From assembly GCA_964638815.1 (NCBI GenBank), contig CAZXBB010000042.1:1-22562 (forward strand): DNA of 22,562 nucleotides, written 5' to 3'. Numbering within the stretch: position 1 is the stretch's first letter; the number at the start of each line of letters is the position of its first letter. The notes beneath the pieces are model-generated. The model saw only the letters and a list, made by a program, of their open reading frames with translations, ran no database searches and was not told the DNA's origin. This document shows, one piece after another, positions 1-8,200 of this stretch. This DNA is from CAZXBB01 sp964638815 (GTDB taxonomy: Bacteria > Planctomycetota > Phycisphaerae > Phycisphaerales > SM1A02). A program made the translations under genes and the position numbers.

Positions 1-167
1 GCGCACACACGCAGGAGCTGCTCGAAACGCGTCTCCTGCGAGGCCTGGTCCTTCCAGTCCACGCCCCGCGGCGTGCAGCCGTGCTCCGAGAGCTTACCGG
101 AGTAGTAGTCGTCCACCGCGCGGAGGATCGGGGAGTCGGTCGCGGTCTGGCCGTCGCGCGTGCTCAC
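1..167 (-). CDS. Class I SAM-dependent methyltransferase, N-terminal fragment
   Basis: A reading frame on the minus strand starts with GTG at 167-165 and runs off the left edge, giving about 55 residues. The N-terminus contains DDYYSGKLSEHGCTPRGVDW followed by a QETRFEQLL stretch. I recognise this from the start of a group of bacterial class I methyltransferases, where the SAM-binding Rossmann fold follows outside this window; this is memory of the family, not a search. No Shine-Dalgarno sequence precedes the GTG. A TATACT hexamer ends exactly 6 nt before it, so the mRNA is probably leaderless. The gene is divergent from the dioxygenase gene and shares the repeat-filled gap with it. Only the start is visible, so catalytic residues and substrate cannot be judged. 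Confidence 0.7.
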   Translation of the reverse strand, partial: MSTRDGQTATDSPILRAVDDYYSGKLSEHGCTPRGVDWKDQASQETRFEQLLRVC

Positions 168-173
168 GGGGGC

Positions 174-179
174 AGTATA
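174..179 (-). promoter_or_regulatory. -10 element of the partial methyltransferase gene
   Basis: TATACT on the minus strand (174-179) is followed by six bases and then the GTG start codon, which places the expected transcription start on the first base of the codon. No good -35 match is evident. Confidence 0.45.
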
Positions 180-200
180 CAGACGGGGCGCTTTGACCCC

Positions 201-351
201 CTTCTTTGACGAACCTTCTTCGACGAACCTGCTTTGACGACCCTTCTTCGACGAACCTGCTTTGACGACCCTTCTTCGACGAACCTGCTTTGACGACCCT
301 TCTTCGACGACCCTGCTTTGACGAACCTGCTTTGACGACCCTTCTTTGACC
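201..351 (+). repeat. 14-bp tandem repeat array in a divergent promoter region
   Basis: Ten full copies of a 14-bp unit, consensus CTKCTTYGACGAMC, fill 201-340 without gaps, followed by a partial copy to 351. Units largely alternate between CTTCTTCGACGAAC and CTGCTTTGACGACC, giving a 28-bp higher-order period. The period is not a multiple of three and no ORF uses the array. The TTTGAC versions each contain a -35-like TTGAC, and the final partial copy supplies the -35 of the candidate promoter for the dioxygenase gene. Confidence 0.9.
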
Positions 352-374
352 CTCGTCCGACCCCCCGCTACGCT
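346..374 (+). promoter_or_regulatory. Candidate sigma70-type promoter of the dioxygenase operon
   Basis: TTGACC (346-351) and TACGCT (369-374) are separated by 17 bp. The predicted start near 381 would leave a leader of about 30 nt that includes the GGAG ribosome binding site at 401-404. The -35 hexamer comes from the last, partial copy of the 14-bp repeat. Confidence 0.45.
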
Positions 375-410
375 GCCGCCCGGGTTCCCGGGTTCCGATT
401 GGAGAACGCG

Positions 411-1241
411 ATGACCACCCTCACGACGCCGAAGCTCGCATCCAACTGGCTCGACCTCGCGCTGCACGACCTCCGCTACCTCGGGTACCACGTGGTCACG
501 GGGGTCCTCGACGACGCCATGCTCTCCGAGACACGCGACGCCCTCTACCGCGTGCAGGACGCCATCGAAGCGGAGATCGGCACGGACCGTCTCGATCGCG
601 CCGGGGAGCTCGGCGTGATGCGCGGCATGATGAAGTACGAGCCCTTCTTCACGCGTTTTCTCGAGATCCCGGCGCTCCTCGAGGTCGTGGACGCCTGCAT
701 CGCGCCGACGGCGATCCTGCATCTCCAGAACGGCTTCATCCTGCCGTCGGCGCCGAAGGCGGGGGACACGCCATCCGTCTTCCAGAATCGCTTCCACCGC
801 GACTTCCCGCGCCACCTCGAGGGCTACGTCGCCTCGCTCAACGCGCTGATCTGCATCAGCGACTTCACGCCGACGACCGGCGGCACCGTCATCGTGCCGG
901 GCACGCACCAGCGGGCGGAACGGCCGAGTGACGAGTACATCGCGGCCAACGCGATGGACGTCGAGTGCCCCGCCGGCTCCATGATCCTCTTCGACTCCAC
1001 GCTGTGGCACGCGGCCGGCCGCAACACCTCCGGCGCGGACCGCCTCGCGATCAACCACCAGTTCACGCGGTCGTTCCTGAAGCAGCAGATCGATTACGTG
1101 CGTCTGCTCGGCGACGCGGGCGTGCAGTCGCTGCCCGAGCGGAGCCGGCAGCTCCTCGGCTGGTACACGCGGATCCCCACGTCGCTCGACGAGTACTACC
1201 AGCCGCCCGAGCGGCGTCTCTACCGCGGGGGCCAGGGGTAG
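411..1241 (+). CDS. Phytanoyl-CoA dioxygenase (PhyH) family protein
   Basis: This 276-aa protein looks like an Fe(II)/2-oxoglutarate-dependent oxygenase of the PhyH family. The first two iron ligands are in FHRDF (His129, Asp131). The distal histidine is in LWHAAGRN (His200). An arginine follows in ADRLAINHQF (Arg211), where these enzymes bind 2-oxoglutarate. The stretch GGTVIVPGTHQ is also typical of the fold. I chose ATG 411 over a TTG at 399 because GGAG at 401-404 lies 6 nt upstream of it. The next methyltransferase gene begins 4 nt after the stop, so the two are probably co-translated. PhyH-like enzymes act on lipids, sugars or secondary metabolites. Given the neighbours, hydroxylation of a glycan or lipid building block is a guess. 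The family call is firm; the substrate is unknown. Confidence 0.85.
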   Translation: MTTLTTPKLASNWLDLALHDLRYLGYHVVTGVLDDAMLSETRDALYRVQDAIEAEIGTDRLDRAGELGVMRGMMKYEPFFTRFLEIPALLEVVDACIAPTAILHLQNGFILPSAPKAGDTPSVFQNRFHRDFPRHLEGYVASLNALICISDFTPTTGGTVIVPGTHQRAERPSDEYIAANAMDVECPAGSMILFDSTLWHAAGRNTSGADRLAINHQFTRSFLKQQIDYVRLLGDAGVQSLPERSRQLLGWYTRIPTSLDEYYQPPERRLYRGGQG

Positions 1242-1245
1242 CGAG

Positions 1246-2016
1246 GTGATCCCCCCGCAGCCGCCGGGCTCGATCCTCCAGCAGATGTACCTGAAGCGGC
1301 GCCTGCGACGCACGCCGCCCGGCGTGTTCGAGGAAGTCGGCGCCGGCCGCGGCATCCTGTCGCGTCTGCTGCTCGACCTGGGATGGCGCGGAACCGCCTT
1401 CGACCTCAACGCCGACGTGCTCGCCGCCGCGAGCGCGCTCAACCGCGACGCGGTGAGCGCCGGGCGCTATGCCGTCCACCGCGGGAGCTGGTTCGACGCC
1501 GTGCCGGAGCGGCCGTTGGACCTCGTGCTCTCGTGCATGGTCGTCGAGCATTTCGACGACGACGACGAGGCTCGCTATTTCGGGAAGTGCCGCGACTCGC
1601 TCGCGCCCGACGGTCGCGGCATCGTGTTCGTCCCCGGATCGCCGCGCCACTGGGGCGTCGAGGACGAGATCGCCGGTCACTACCGGCGCTACACGATCGA
1701 CTCGATGCGAAGCCGTCTGCGCGAGCTCGGCCTCGAGGCCCACCACCTCGCGGGGCTCACCTGGCCGCTGTCGAACCTGCTGCTGCCGGTCTCGAACTTC
1801 CTCGTCGGCCGGCGCGAGGGCGGGAAGAAGAAGATGACGCTCGAGGAGCGCACCCGGCTCTCCGGCAACCGCGACGTCGCGTGGAAGACGACGTTCCCCG
1901 CCGCCACGCGGCTCCTGCTGAACGAGGTCGTGATGCTGCCCGCGTACGGACTCCAGCTCCTCGGGCGAGGAAACCGGAACGCGATGGTGGTGTACGCGGA
2001 GTTCGGGCGAGCGTAG
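1246..2016 (+). CDS. Class I SAM-dependent methyltransferase
   Basis: This 256-aa protein has the Rossmann methyltransferase signature. Motif I is EVGAGRG at residues 30-36, an acidic residue that should contact the SAM ribose is in AFDLN (about 53), and LSCMVVEHFDD lies at about 96-105 in the position of motif IV. The stretch PRHWGVEDEIAGHYRRYT near 133-150 is a pattern I know from methyltransferases in surface-polysaccharide clusters. The start is GTG, 4 nt after the stop of the dioxygenase gene, so translational coupling is likely. It lies in the same orientation as the glycosyltransferase downstream. An acceptor such as a sugar hydroxyl is inferred only from context; there is no acceptor domain to read. 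Confidence 0.85.
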   Translation: MIPPQPPGSILQQMYLKRRLRRTPPGVFEEVGAGRGILSRLLLDLGWRGTAFDLNADVLAAASALNRDAVSAGRYAVHRGSWFDAVPERPLDLVLSCMVVEHFDDDDEARYFGKCRDSLAPDGRGIVFVPGSPRHWGVEDEIAGHYRRYTIDSMRSRLRELGLEAHHLAGLTWPLSNLLLPVSNFLVGRREGGKKKMTLEERTRLSGNRDVAWKTTFPAATRLLLNEVVMLPAYGLQLLGRGNRNAMVVYAEFGRA

Positions 2017-2073
2017 CCCTGGTCCCGGTCTGGTGCCGCCGGCGGGAGAGGGCCCTCGAGGTCGGCGCCCGGC

Positions 2074-2079
2074 TATACT
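2074..2079 (+). promoter_or_regulatory. -10 element close to the glycosyltransferase start
   Basis: TATACT at 2074-2079 lies 9 nt before ATG 2089 in the 72-bp gap after the methyltransferase gene. There is no purine-rich ribosome binding site, so a leader of only about 3 nt is predicted. Confidence 0.4.
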
Positions 2080-2088
2080 CGACGCCCG

Positions 2089-3195
2089 ATGGCTCCCGGC
2101 GCCTCCACCCACGCGACCTCCCTCCATGCGACCGACCCCCATGCGACCGATCCCGGCGCGACCGCCCCCCATGCGATCGCCCTCAGCGTCGTCGTCCCGG
2201 TCTACGGCTGCGCCGACGCGCTGACCGAGCTGCACCGGCGGCTCGTGGCGACGCTCGAGCAGGCGGTGGACGGGTTCGAGCTGATCTTCGTCGACGATCG
2301 CGCGGGCGACGGCTCCTGGGCGATCCTCGAGCGGCTCGCGGCGGAGGATCCGCGCGTGGTCGCGCTGCGGCTCAGCCGGAACTTCGGGCAGCACAAGGCG
2401 ATCACCGCCGGGCTCGTCGAGAGCCGGGGCCGGCGCGTCGTCGTGATGGACGGTGACCTCCAGGACCCGCCCGAGGAGATCCCGCGCCTGCTCGAGGCCG
2501 CCCGCGGCGACGCCGGTCGCGAGGAGGCGGACATCGTCTTCGCGCTGCGCCGGACGCAGTACCAGTCGCACATGCGTCTGTGGCTCGCGCGGCTCTACTT
2601 CTGGTTCCTGTCCGCGGCGACGGGCGTGAGCATCGACGGCTCGGCCGGCTCGTTCAGCCTCATCAGCCGCAAGGTCGTCGACGCGTACATCCGGTTCGCC
2701 GACGTGGACCGGCACTACATGCTCATCCTGAAGTGGCTCGGCTTCACGACGCGCTCGGTGGACTACGAGCGCGACAGGCGTTACCACGGGCGCGGCTCCT
2801 ACACGTTCCGGCGTCTCATCGCCCACGCACTCAGCGGGATCCTCTTCCAGACCACGTCGATCCTGCGCTGGGTCGTCTACGGCGGGCTGCTGCTCAGTCT
2901 GGGCGGTCTCCTCCTCGGCACGTACTTCATCGTCGCGCGGGTGTTCGGCTCGGTGTATCCCGGCTGGACGTCGCTGATCGTCGTCAACCTCTTCGTCGGC
3001 GGGGCGGTGATCATCTCGGTGGGCGTCGTCGGGCTCTACGTGTCGAAGATCTTCGACCAGGTCAAGAGCCGGCCGCTGTTCGTCATCGACAGGCGTCTTG
3101 CCCGGGCCGCGTCGCCGGAGCGCGTCGAGCCGCCGGTGCCGGTCATCACGGCGCGAACGACCGCATATACCGAGGCGCCGACCGCCCGGCGTTGA
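2089..3195 (+). CDS. Family 2 glycosyltransferase, polyprenyl-phosphate type, with two C-terminal membrane helices
   Basis: This 368-aa protein has a GT-A domain beginning at SVVVPVYG (33-40), with FVDD at 67-70 and the metal-binding DGD (121-123) inside VVVMDGDLQDPPEE. The domain ends around residue 250. Two hydrophobic segments follow, near 260-286 and 294-318, the usual layout of the GtrB/DPM1/ArnC-like group that transfers a sugar from a nucleotide sugar to undecaprenyl or dolichyl phosphate at the inner membrane face. The motif RRYHGRGSYTFRRLI (231-244) is also typical of that group. The first 32 residues are extra and are built from five 15-bp repeats reading HATDP or variants. ATG 2089 is the only ordinary in-frame start ahead of the domain. 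The last 50 bp overlap the convergent WbqC-like gene. A lipid-linked sugar donor is the likely product; the sugar is unknown. Confidence 0.87.
   Translation: MAPGASTHATSLHATDPHATDPGATAPHAIALSVVVPVYGCADALTELHRRLVATLEQAVDGFELIFVDDRAGDGSWAILERLAAEDPRVVALRLSRNFGQHKAITAGLVESRGRRVVVMDGDLQDPPEEIPRLLEAARGDAGREEADIVFALRRTQYQSHMRLWLARLYFWFLSAATGVSIDGSAGSFSLISRKVVDAYIRFADVDRHYMLILKWLGFTTRSVDYERDRRYHGRGSYTFRRLIAHALSGILFQTTSILRWVVYGGLLLSLGGLLLGTYFIVARVFGSVYPGWTSLIVVNLFVGGAVIISVGVVGLYVSKIFDQVKSRPLFVIDRRLARAASPERVEPPVPVITARTTAYTEAPTARR
2110..2184 (+). repeat. Five in-frame 15-bp tandem repeats in the glycosyltransferase N-terminus
   Basis: Five 15-bp units related to CATGCGACCGACCCC lie at 2110-2124, 2125-2139, 2140-2154, 2155-2169 and 2170-2184. 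They encode HATSL, HATDP, HATDP, GATAP and HAIAL. Because 15 is a multiple of three, copy-number change would lengthen or shorten the tail without breaking the frame. Confidence 0.9.
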
Positions 3196-3847
3196 GGATG
3201 AGGTCGATGACGCTCACGGCGTGCTCGAACGGGCCGTGGAGCTGCGGGTACTCGGGGTAGCCCTCGTAGTCGACCCACGCGACGTCAATCCCCTCCGCCT
3301 CGAACTTCTCCACCTCGAGGTAGTCGCGCGCGTTCGGCCCCGACAGGTACGTGGTCGCACCGGCCCCGAGGCAGATCGCGAGCAGGCGGTCGGTCTTCAC
3401 GCCTCCGGCCGGGTAGTCCAGCGACGACGTCAGCGCCGTGTCGATCCCCAGGATCCCGTTCGCGCACGCCAGCAGCGCGCGGTTGACGTCAACGAGCCGG
3501 TCCATCGCCGCGACCTCCTCGTAGGCGTGCGCCAGCCTGGCGCCGAACTCGGCGAACGCCGGCGCCCTGCGGTAGTTCTGCTCGATCGTGGCCCAGTGCC
3601 GCCGCGCCCAGTCGTGGTCGGAGATCTGCGCGTCGCAGATGAGCTGGCGCGAACGCCCCTTCGTCTCGACGGGGACCGACAGCCACTGGGTGCCGTGCGC
3701 CGTCTTGATCCGGTTGCGGTTGCGCCAGTCGCGCGACGTGTACTGCACGCACTCGAACAGGACGAACTCGTCAACCATGTTGATGACGTCGAAGTACCCC
3801 TTCCAGGGGATGTAGTTCGGCTGGATGACGGCGACGCGCTTTCCCAC
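3146..3847 (-). CDS. WbqC-like family protein
   Basis: With a GTG start at 3847-3845 this is a 233-aa protein beginning MGKRVAVIQPNYIPWKGYFD, the hallmark N-terminus of the WbqC-like family (usual length about 230 aa). Further family-like stretches are RNRNRIKT, WLSVPV and LGIDTALTSS. WbqC-like proteins are found in O-antigen and other surface-glycan clusters and are thought to take part in modifying aminosugars, but their chemistry is not well established. The longer frame to 3967 would put about 40 uncharacteristic residues ahead of the conserved start, so I reject it. TATATC ends 5 nt before the GTG and no ribosome binding site is seen, which points to a leaderless mRNA. The 3' end overlaps the glycosyltransferase gene by 50 bp on the opposite strand. 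Confidence 0.85.
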   Translation of the reverse strand: MGKRVAVIQPNYIPWKGYFDVINMVDEFVLFECVQYTSRDWRNRNRIKTAHGTQWLSVPVETKGRSRQLICDAQISDHDWARRHWATIEQNYRRAPAFAEFGARLAHAYEEVAAMDRLVDVNRALLACANGILGIDTALTSSLDYPAGGVKTDRLLAICLGAGATTYLSGPNARDYLEVEKFEAEGIDVAWVDYEGYPEYPQLHGPFEHAVSVIDLILNAGRSAPRYMRSFAP

Positions 3848-3852
3848 GATGG

Positions 3853-3860
3853 GATATACT
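3853..3860. promoter_or_regulatory. Overlapping -10 elements on both strands
   Basis: The sequence GATATACT reads as TATATC on the minus strand (3858-3853), 5 nt before the WbqC-like GTG, and as TATACT on the plus strand (3855-3860), 57 nt before the transporter ATG. It could serve as a compact divergent promoter core. Confidence 0.35.
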
Positions 3861-3917
3861 CCGCCCGCAGCCGCGATTTCGTCAAACCTGGCACCCCTTA
3901 CTCTGGCACCCCCCGGC

Positions 3918-4292
3918 ATGAGCACTCCCGCGAGCCTCGGTTGCGTCGGTCTTACGATCGTCCTCACGGTCTACGGCCAGATCGTCGTCAAGTGGCAGGT
4001 CAGCCGTCTCGGCACGCTGCCCGACGCGTTTCTCGACAAGCTTCAGAGTCTCGCCGGACTGCTGATCAACCCGTGGATCATCACGGTCTTCATCGCGGCG
4101 TTCGTCGCCGCGATGTCGTGGATGGCCGCGATGACCCGCCTCGACCTGAGCTACGCGTATCCCTTCGTGAGCCTCACCTTCCCGTCGGTCCTCATCCTGA
4201 GCGTGCTGCTCTTCCACGAGCCGATCGGGTGGGAGAAGATCGTCGGGATCGCGCTCATCGTGGCGGGCGTCGTCATCCAGAGTCGCGGATGA
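3918..4292 (+). CDS. SMR/EamA-type four-helix membrane transporter (ArnE/F-like)
   Basis: This 124-aa protein has four hydrophobic helices near residues 6-26, 54-72, 78-99 and 105-121. It ends with the EPIGWEKIVGIALIVAGV pattern typical of EamA and small multidrug resistance proteins. The membrane glutamate in helix 1 that drug-exporting EmrE needs is absent, so a drug pump is unlikely. The length and the neighbouring lipid-linked-sugar glycosyltransferase suggest an ArnE/ArnF-like subunit that flips an undecaprenyl-phosphate sugar, which is inference. I chose ATG 3918 over an upstream ATG at 3825 because the extra 31 residues are not hydrophobic and the 3825 start would lie inside the divergent gene. 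The zinc-ribbon methyltransferase gene starts 3 nt after its stop. Confidence 0.8.
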   Translation: MSTPASLGCVGLTIVLTVYGQIVVKWQVSRLGTLPDAFLDKLQSLAGLLINPWIITVFIAAFVAAMSWMAAMTRLDLSYAYPFVSLTFPSVLILSVLLFHEPIGWEKIVGIALIVAGVVIQSRG

Positions 4293-4295
4293 TCC

Positions 4296-5177
4296 ATGCG
4301 GCGGTGCCCGGCCTGCCACGACGAGATCGACTCCGGCGGCTGGAGCTGCCCGGGCTGCGGCTTCCGGGCACAAGTGCGGAACGGCTTCACGGCCCTCGCC
4401 CCCGCCCTCGACGGAACGTCCACGGGATTCGGGATGGAGAGCTTCGCGCTGCTCGCCGATCTCGAGGAACGTCACTTCTGGTTCCGCAGCCGCAACCGCC
4501 TCATCCGCGCGGCGATCGCGCGGCACTTCGGACGGCCGGGGCGCATCACGCGGATCATGGAGATCGGCTGCGGCACCGGCATGGTGCTCGGCGCGCTCGC
4601 CGCCGCGCTGCCCGACGCGCACCTGGTCGGCAGCGAGCTGCACACCGACGGTCTCGCAATCGCCCGCGCCCGCCTCGGTGACCGCGTCGAGCTGCTCCAG
4701 ATGGACGCGAGACGCATGCCGTTCGCGGACGAGTTCGACGTGATCGGGGCGTTCGACGTGCTGGAGCACATCGCCGAGGACGAGGCCGTGCTCGCCGAGA
4801 TGCACCGCGCGGTCCGGCCGGGTGGCGGCATCATCCTGTCAGTGCCGCAGCACCCTTCCCTGTGGAGCCGCGCCGATACGTTCGCCCATCACGAGCGGCG
4901 GTACCGACGCGGCGAGCTGGCGACGAAGGTGCGTCGCGCCGGCTTCGAGGTGGTGCGCTCGACCTCCTTCGTGACGCTGCTGCTGCCGCTCATGGCGGTG
5001 TCGCGCTGGCGCGACCGGGAGAACGCGGACTACGACCCGACGGCGGAGATGCGCGTGGGAAACCTGACCAACACCGTCCTGGGCGGCGCGCTGGCGTTCG
5101 AGCGCGGCGTCATCGCGTGCGGCATCGATCTTCCCGTCGGAGGCTCGCGGCTGGTCGTGGCGCGCAAGCCGGGTTGA
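4296..5177 (+). CDS. Methyltransferase with N-terminal zinc ribbon
   Basis: This 293-aa protein starts with a zinc-ribbon pattern (Cys4, Cys7, Cys18, Cys21 in CPACH and CPGCG). The segment ERHFWFRSRNRLI (58-70) follows, which often precedes the methyltransferase core in this group. Motif I is MEIGCGTG (88-95), an acidic residue lies in VGSELH (about 114), and GAFDVLEHIAEDE lies near 151-163. The core ends with VRPGGGIILSVPQH. The gene follows the small transporter with a 3-nt gap and probably shares its mRNA. The zinc ribbon may position the acceptor or be structural. Together with the other cluster genes a role in glycan or lipid-carrier modification is likely, but the substrate cannot be read. 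Confidence 0.85.
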   Translation: MRRCPACHDEIDSGGWSCPGCGFRAQVRNGFTALAPALDGTSTGFGMESFALLADLEERHFWFRSRNRLIRAAIARHFGRPGRITRIMEIGCGTGMVLGALAAALPDAHLVGSELHTDGLAIARARLGDRVELLQMDARRMPFADEFDVIGAFDVLEHIAEDEAVLAEMHRAVRPGGGIILSVPQHPSLWSRADTFAHHERRYRRGELATKVRRAGFEVVRSTSFVTLLLPLMAVSRWRDRENADYDPTAEMRVGNLTNTVLGGALAFERGVIACGIDLPVGGSRLVVARKPG

Positions 5178-5264
5178 CCCGCGCCGTGCATGAATCGCGT
5201 GAGTGCGGCCCGCCCGGGCGTCGCGCGTCGCCCGCCGCCCCTCGCGCGTCGCCTCGCCTCGCGC

Positions 5265-8200
5265 TCACGCGCGCCCGCGCGCCCACAGCTCGTCCAGCCG
5301 CTTCGCCGACACCTTCACCGGGGTCCCCAGCTCCTGCGCGAAGCACGATACGCAATACTCCTCGAGCATCCAGCCGTACGCCGGCAGCGCCGGATCGTGG
5401 ATACCGCGCGCCGCGTGGTCGGCGCAGCGCTCCGCGTAGCGACGCCGGCGCTCGGCGATGTCCGCCATGTATCCGCGGTCGCGCGCGTCGCCGCCGCCGA
5501 CGAGCTTCTCCATCCGGCGCGCGATGCCCTGGAGGTATCGCGGGAAATGAAAGAGACGCTCGACCGGCGTCTGGGCCAGGAACGCGCGCGGCACGAGCGA
5601 CGCCAGGTGCGCCGCCGCGTCGTCGGCGATGTCGCTCCACACCGGGGTGCGGGCGGCGGCGATCGCGCCGGCCGCCGCCCGCCAGGCCTCGAAGAGCGAC
5701 TCGAGGAGCGTCGCGACCTCGTACGCGCTCTCGCCGAGCCGCATGGCCCCCGCCTCGCGGCGACGCCGGAACGCAGCCTCGGTGCGGACGGGACTCCCGT
5801 CGATGTCGTACGCCCGCTCCGTCGCCAGCATCGCGATCGCCGCCCGCAGCTCGGCGCCGGGACCGAGCGGCGCATACGCCAGCGCGAGGCCTTCGAGCTG
5901 CGGCAGGTGATCGATCTGGAACATGAGCTCGTCGCGACATCCGAGGAGGAACAGACGCCGCAGGCCGAGGCGGGTCGCGGCCGCCGCCGCATCCGGCGTG
6001 TCGAGGAGACGCACCGCGACGGACGCCCCCTCGTCGATGAGCGCGGGAAACGCCGGGAGCTGCGCGGCGCCGCCCGTCACCTCGACCTGCTCCGGGAGGT
6101 CGCCGAAGGTCCAGTCGGTCAGCCCCGCCTGCTCGTGCCCGGATTCGGCGAAGCGCGCGAAGGACGCGCGGACCGCGTCCCCGTGCCGCCGGCGCAGCGT
6201 CTCGACGTCGCGGTCGGCGTCGATCTCGCGTCCGTCCTCGCCGACGACCCTCACGCGCATCCGCAGGTGATCCGGCAGCCCCCCCGGGTTCCACGCGTCG
6301 GGCGGCACCCGGAGCCCGGTGAGCGACTCGAGCGTCTCCGCCACGCGCTCCGTCAACGGACCGTCGCCAAAACGCAGCCGCTCCGCACACGTGCGGGCGA
6401 AGTCGGGCGCCGGCACGAAGTTCGTCCGCCACGCCTTCGGCAGCGTCCGGATGAGCGCCGCGATCTTCTCCTCGACGAGGGCGGGCACGAGCCACTCGAG
6501 CCGCTCGGCGGACAGCCGCCCGAGCAGCGGCAGCGGCACGCTGACCGTCACCCCGTCGTCGGGAGCGCCGGGATCGTGGCGGTACCGCAGCGCGAGGTCG
6601 ACGCCGTCGAGCGTGAGCGACGGCGGGTAGGCGGCCGCGCTCGCCTCCTCGGCGTCGTCCCGCGCGACGTCGTCGCGGCTCATGAAGAGCCGCCGCGCGT
6701 CTTCTCGCTCCGCCCGCTTCCGCCACTGGTCGAGACCGCGCCGGCTCCAGACGTCCTTCGGCAGCCTCGCGTCGTAGAAGTCGTAGTGCACGCCTGTGTC
6801 CACGAGCACGTCGCGCCGGCGCCGCTTCGACTCGACGGCGCGCAGCTCGGCGACGAGCCCGCGGTTGTGGCGGAAGAACGGCGCGTCCGAGCGCAGCGTC
6901 CCCTCGACGAGCGCGTGGTGGATGAAGATCTCGCGGGCGGCCACGGGGTCGATCGGCCCGTACGGCACGGCGCGACGCACGGCGATCTCGAGCCCGAAGA
7001 GCGTGACGCGCTCGGTCGCCACGACGTCCTGCCGCTTCTCGTCCCAGCGCGGCTCGACATGCGCGCGCTCGACGAGGTGCGCCGCCGCCCGCTCGATCCA
7101 CGCGGGCTGGATACGGGCGACGCATCGCGCGTAGCGTCGCGTCGTCTCCACCAGTTCGCCCGCCATCACCCACTTCGGCGGCTTGCGGAACAGCGCGGAG
7201 CCCGGGAAGACGTGGAAGCGCGCCCCGCGCGGCCCGGCGTACTCGCGGCTCTCCTCCTGGCGCCCGACGTTCGCGAGCAGACCCGTGAGCACGGCACGGT
7301 GCACGACGTCGGGCGGCGCCGCCTTTCGGTCGGGCCGCGCTCCCCCCGCGACGATGAGCGCGCGGAGCTGTGTGTGCACGTCGATCCATTCTCGCACACG
7401 CACGAACGAGATGAATCGCTCCCTGCACCACCGCCGCGCGTCGTTCCAGGACCCCCGCTCCCTCTCCGCGTGGAACGCGCGCCAGAGATTGACGTAGGCG
7501 AGGAAGTCCGAGCTCTCGTCCGCGAACTCCCGGTGCGCCTGGTCGGCGGCCTCCTCGCGCGCGGCGGGTCGCTCCCGGGGATCCTGCACGGCCATCGCGG
7601 CGGCAATCACGAGCACGTCCGCGAGGCATCCCTCCTCGATCGACGCGAGGATCATGCGTCCGAGCCGCGGATCCACCGGGAGCTCCGCGAGACGCCGGCC
7701 GAGCGGCGTCAGCGTGAGCGGGTCGTCGCGCCCGCGGATGGCGCCGAGCTCGTGCAGCGTGTCGTACCCGTCGCGGATCATCGCGCGGTGCGGGGTCTCG
7801 ACGAACGGGAAGCGCGCGACGTCCCCGAGCCCGAGCGCCGCCATGCGAAGGATGACGCTCGCGAGATTCGTTCTCAGGATCTCGGGCGGCGTGAACGGCT
7901 CGCGCCGCTCGAAGTCCTTCTCGTCGTAGAGCCGGATGCACACGCCGGGCCCGAGCCGCCCGCAGCGGCCGGACCGCTGCTGCGCCGACGCCCGGGAGAT
8001 CGCCTCGACGGGCAGACGCTGCACCTTCGACCGCGCGCTGTAACGGCTGATGCGGGCGAAGCCGGTGTCCACGACGGAGCGGACGCCGGGCACCGTCAGC
8101 GACGTCTCGGCCACGTTCGTCGCGAGAACGATGCGCCGCCCGGCGTGCGGCTCGAAGACGCGGTGCTGATCGGCCGCCGACAGCCGGGCGTAGAGCGGCA

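Noticed and set aside
201..351. Resemblance to a CRISPR array
   Set aside because: The units are 14 bp and contiguous with no variable spacers, so this is a simple tandem repeat.
3825..3917. A longer N-terminus for the small transporter starting at 3825
   Set aside because: The added 31 residues are not conserved-looking, overlap the start of the divergent WbqC-like gene and precede the first membrane helix without purpose.
3098..4681. A 527-codon plus-strand frame across the WbqC-like gene and its neighbours
   Set aside because: It is an Arg-rich shadow crossing three convincing genes in other frames.
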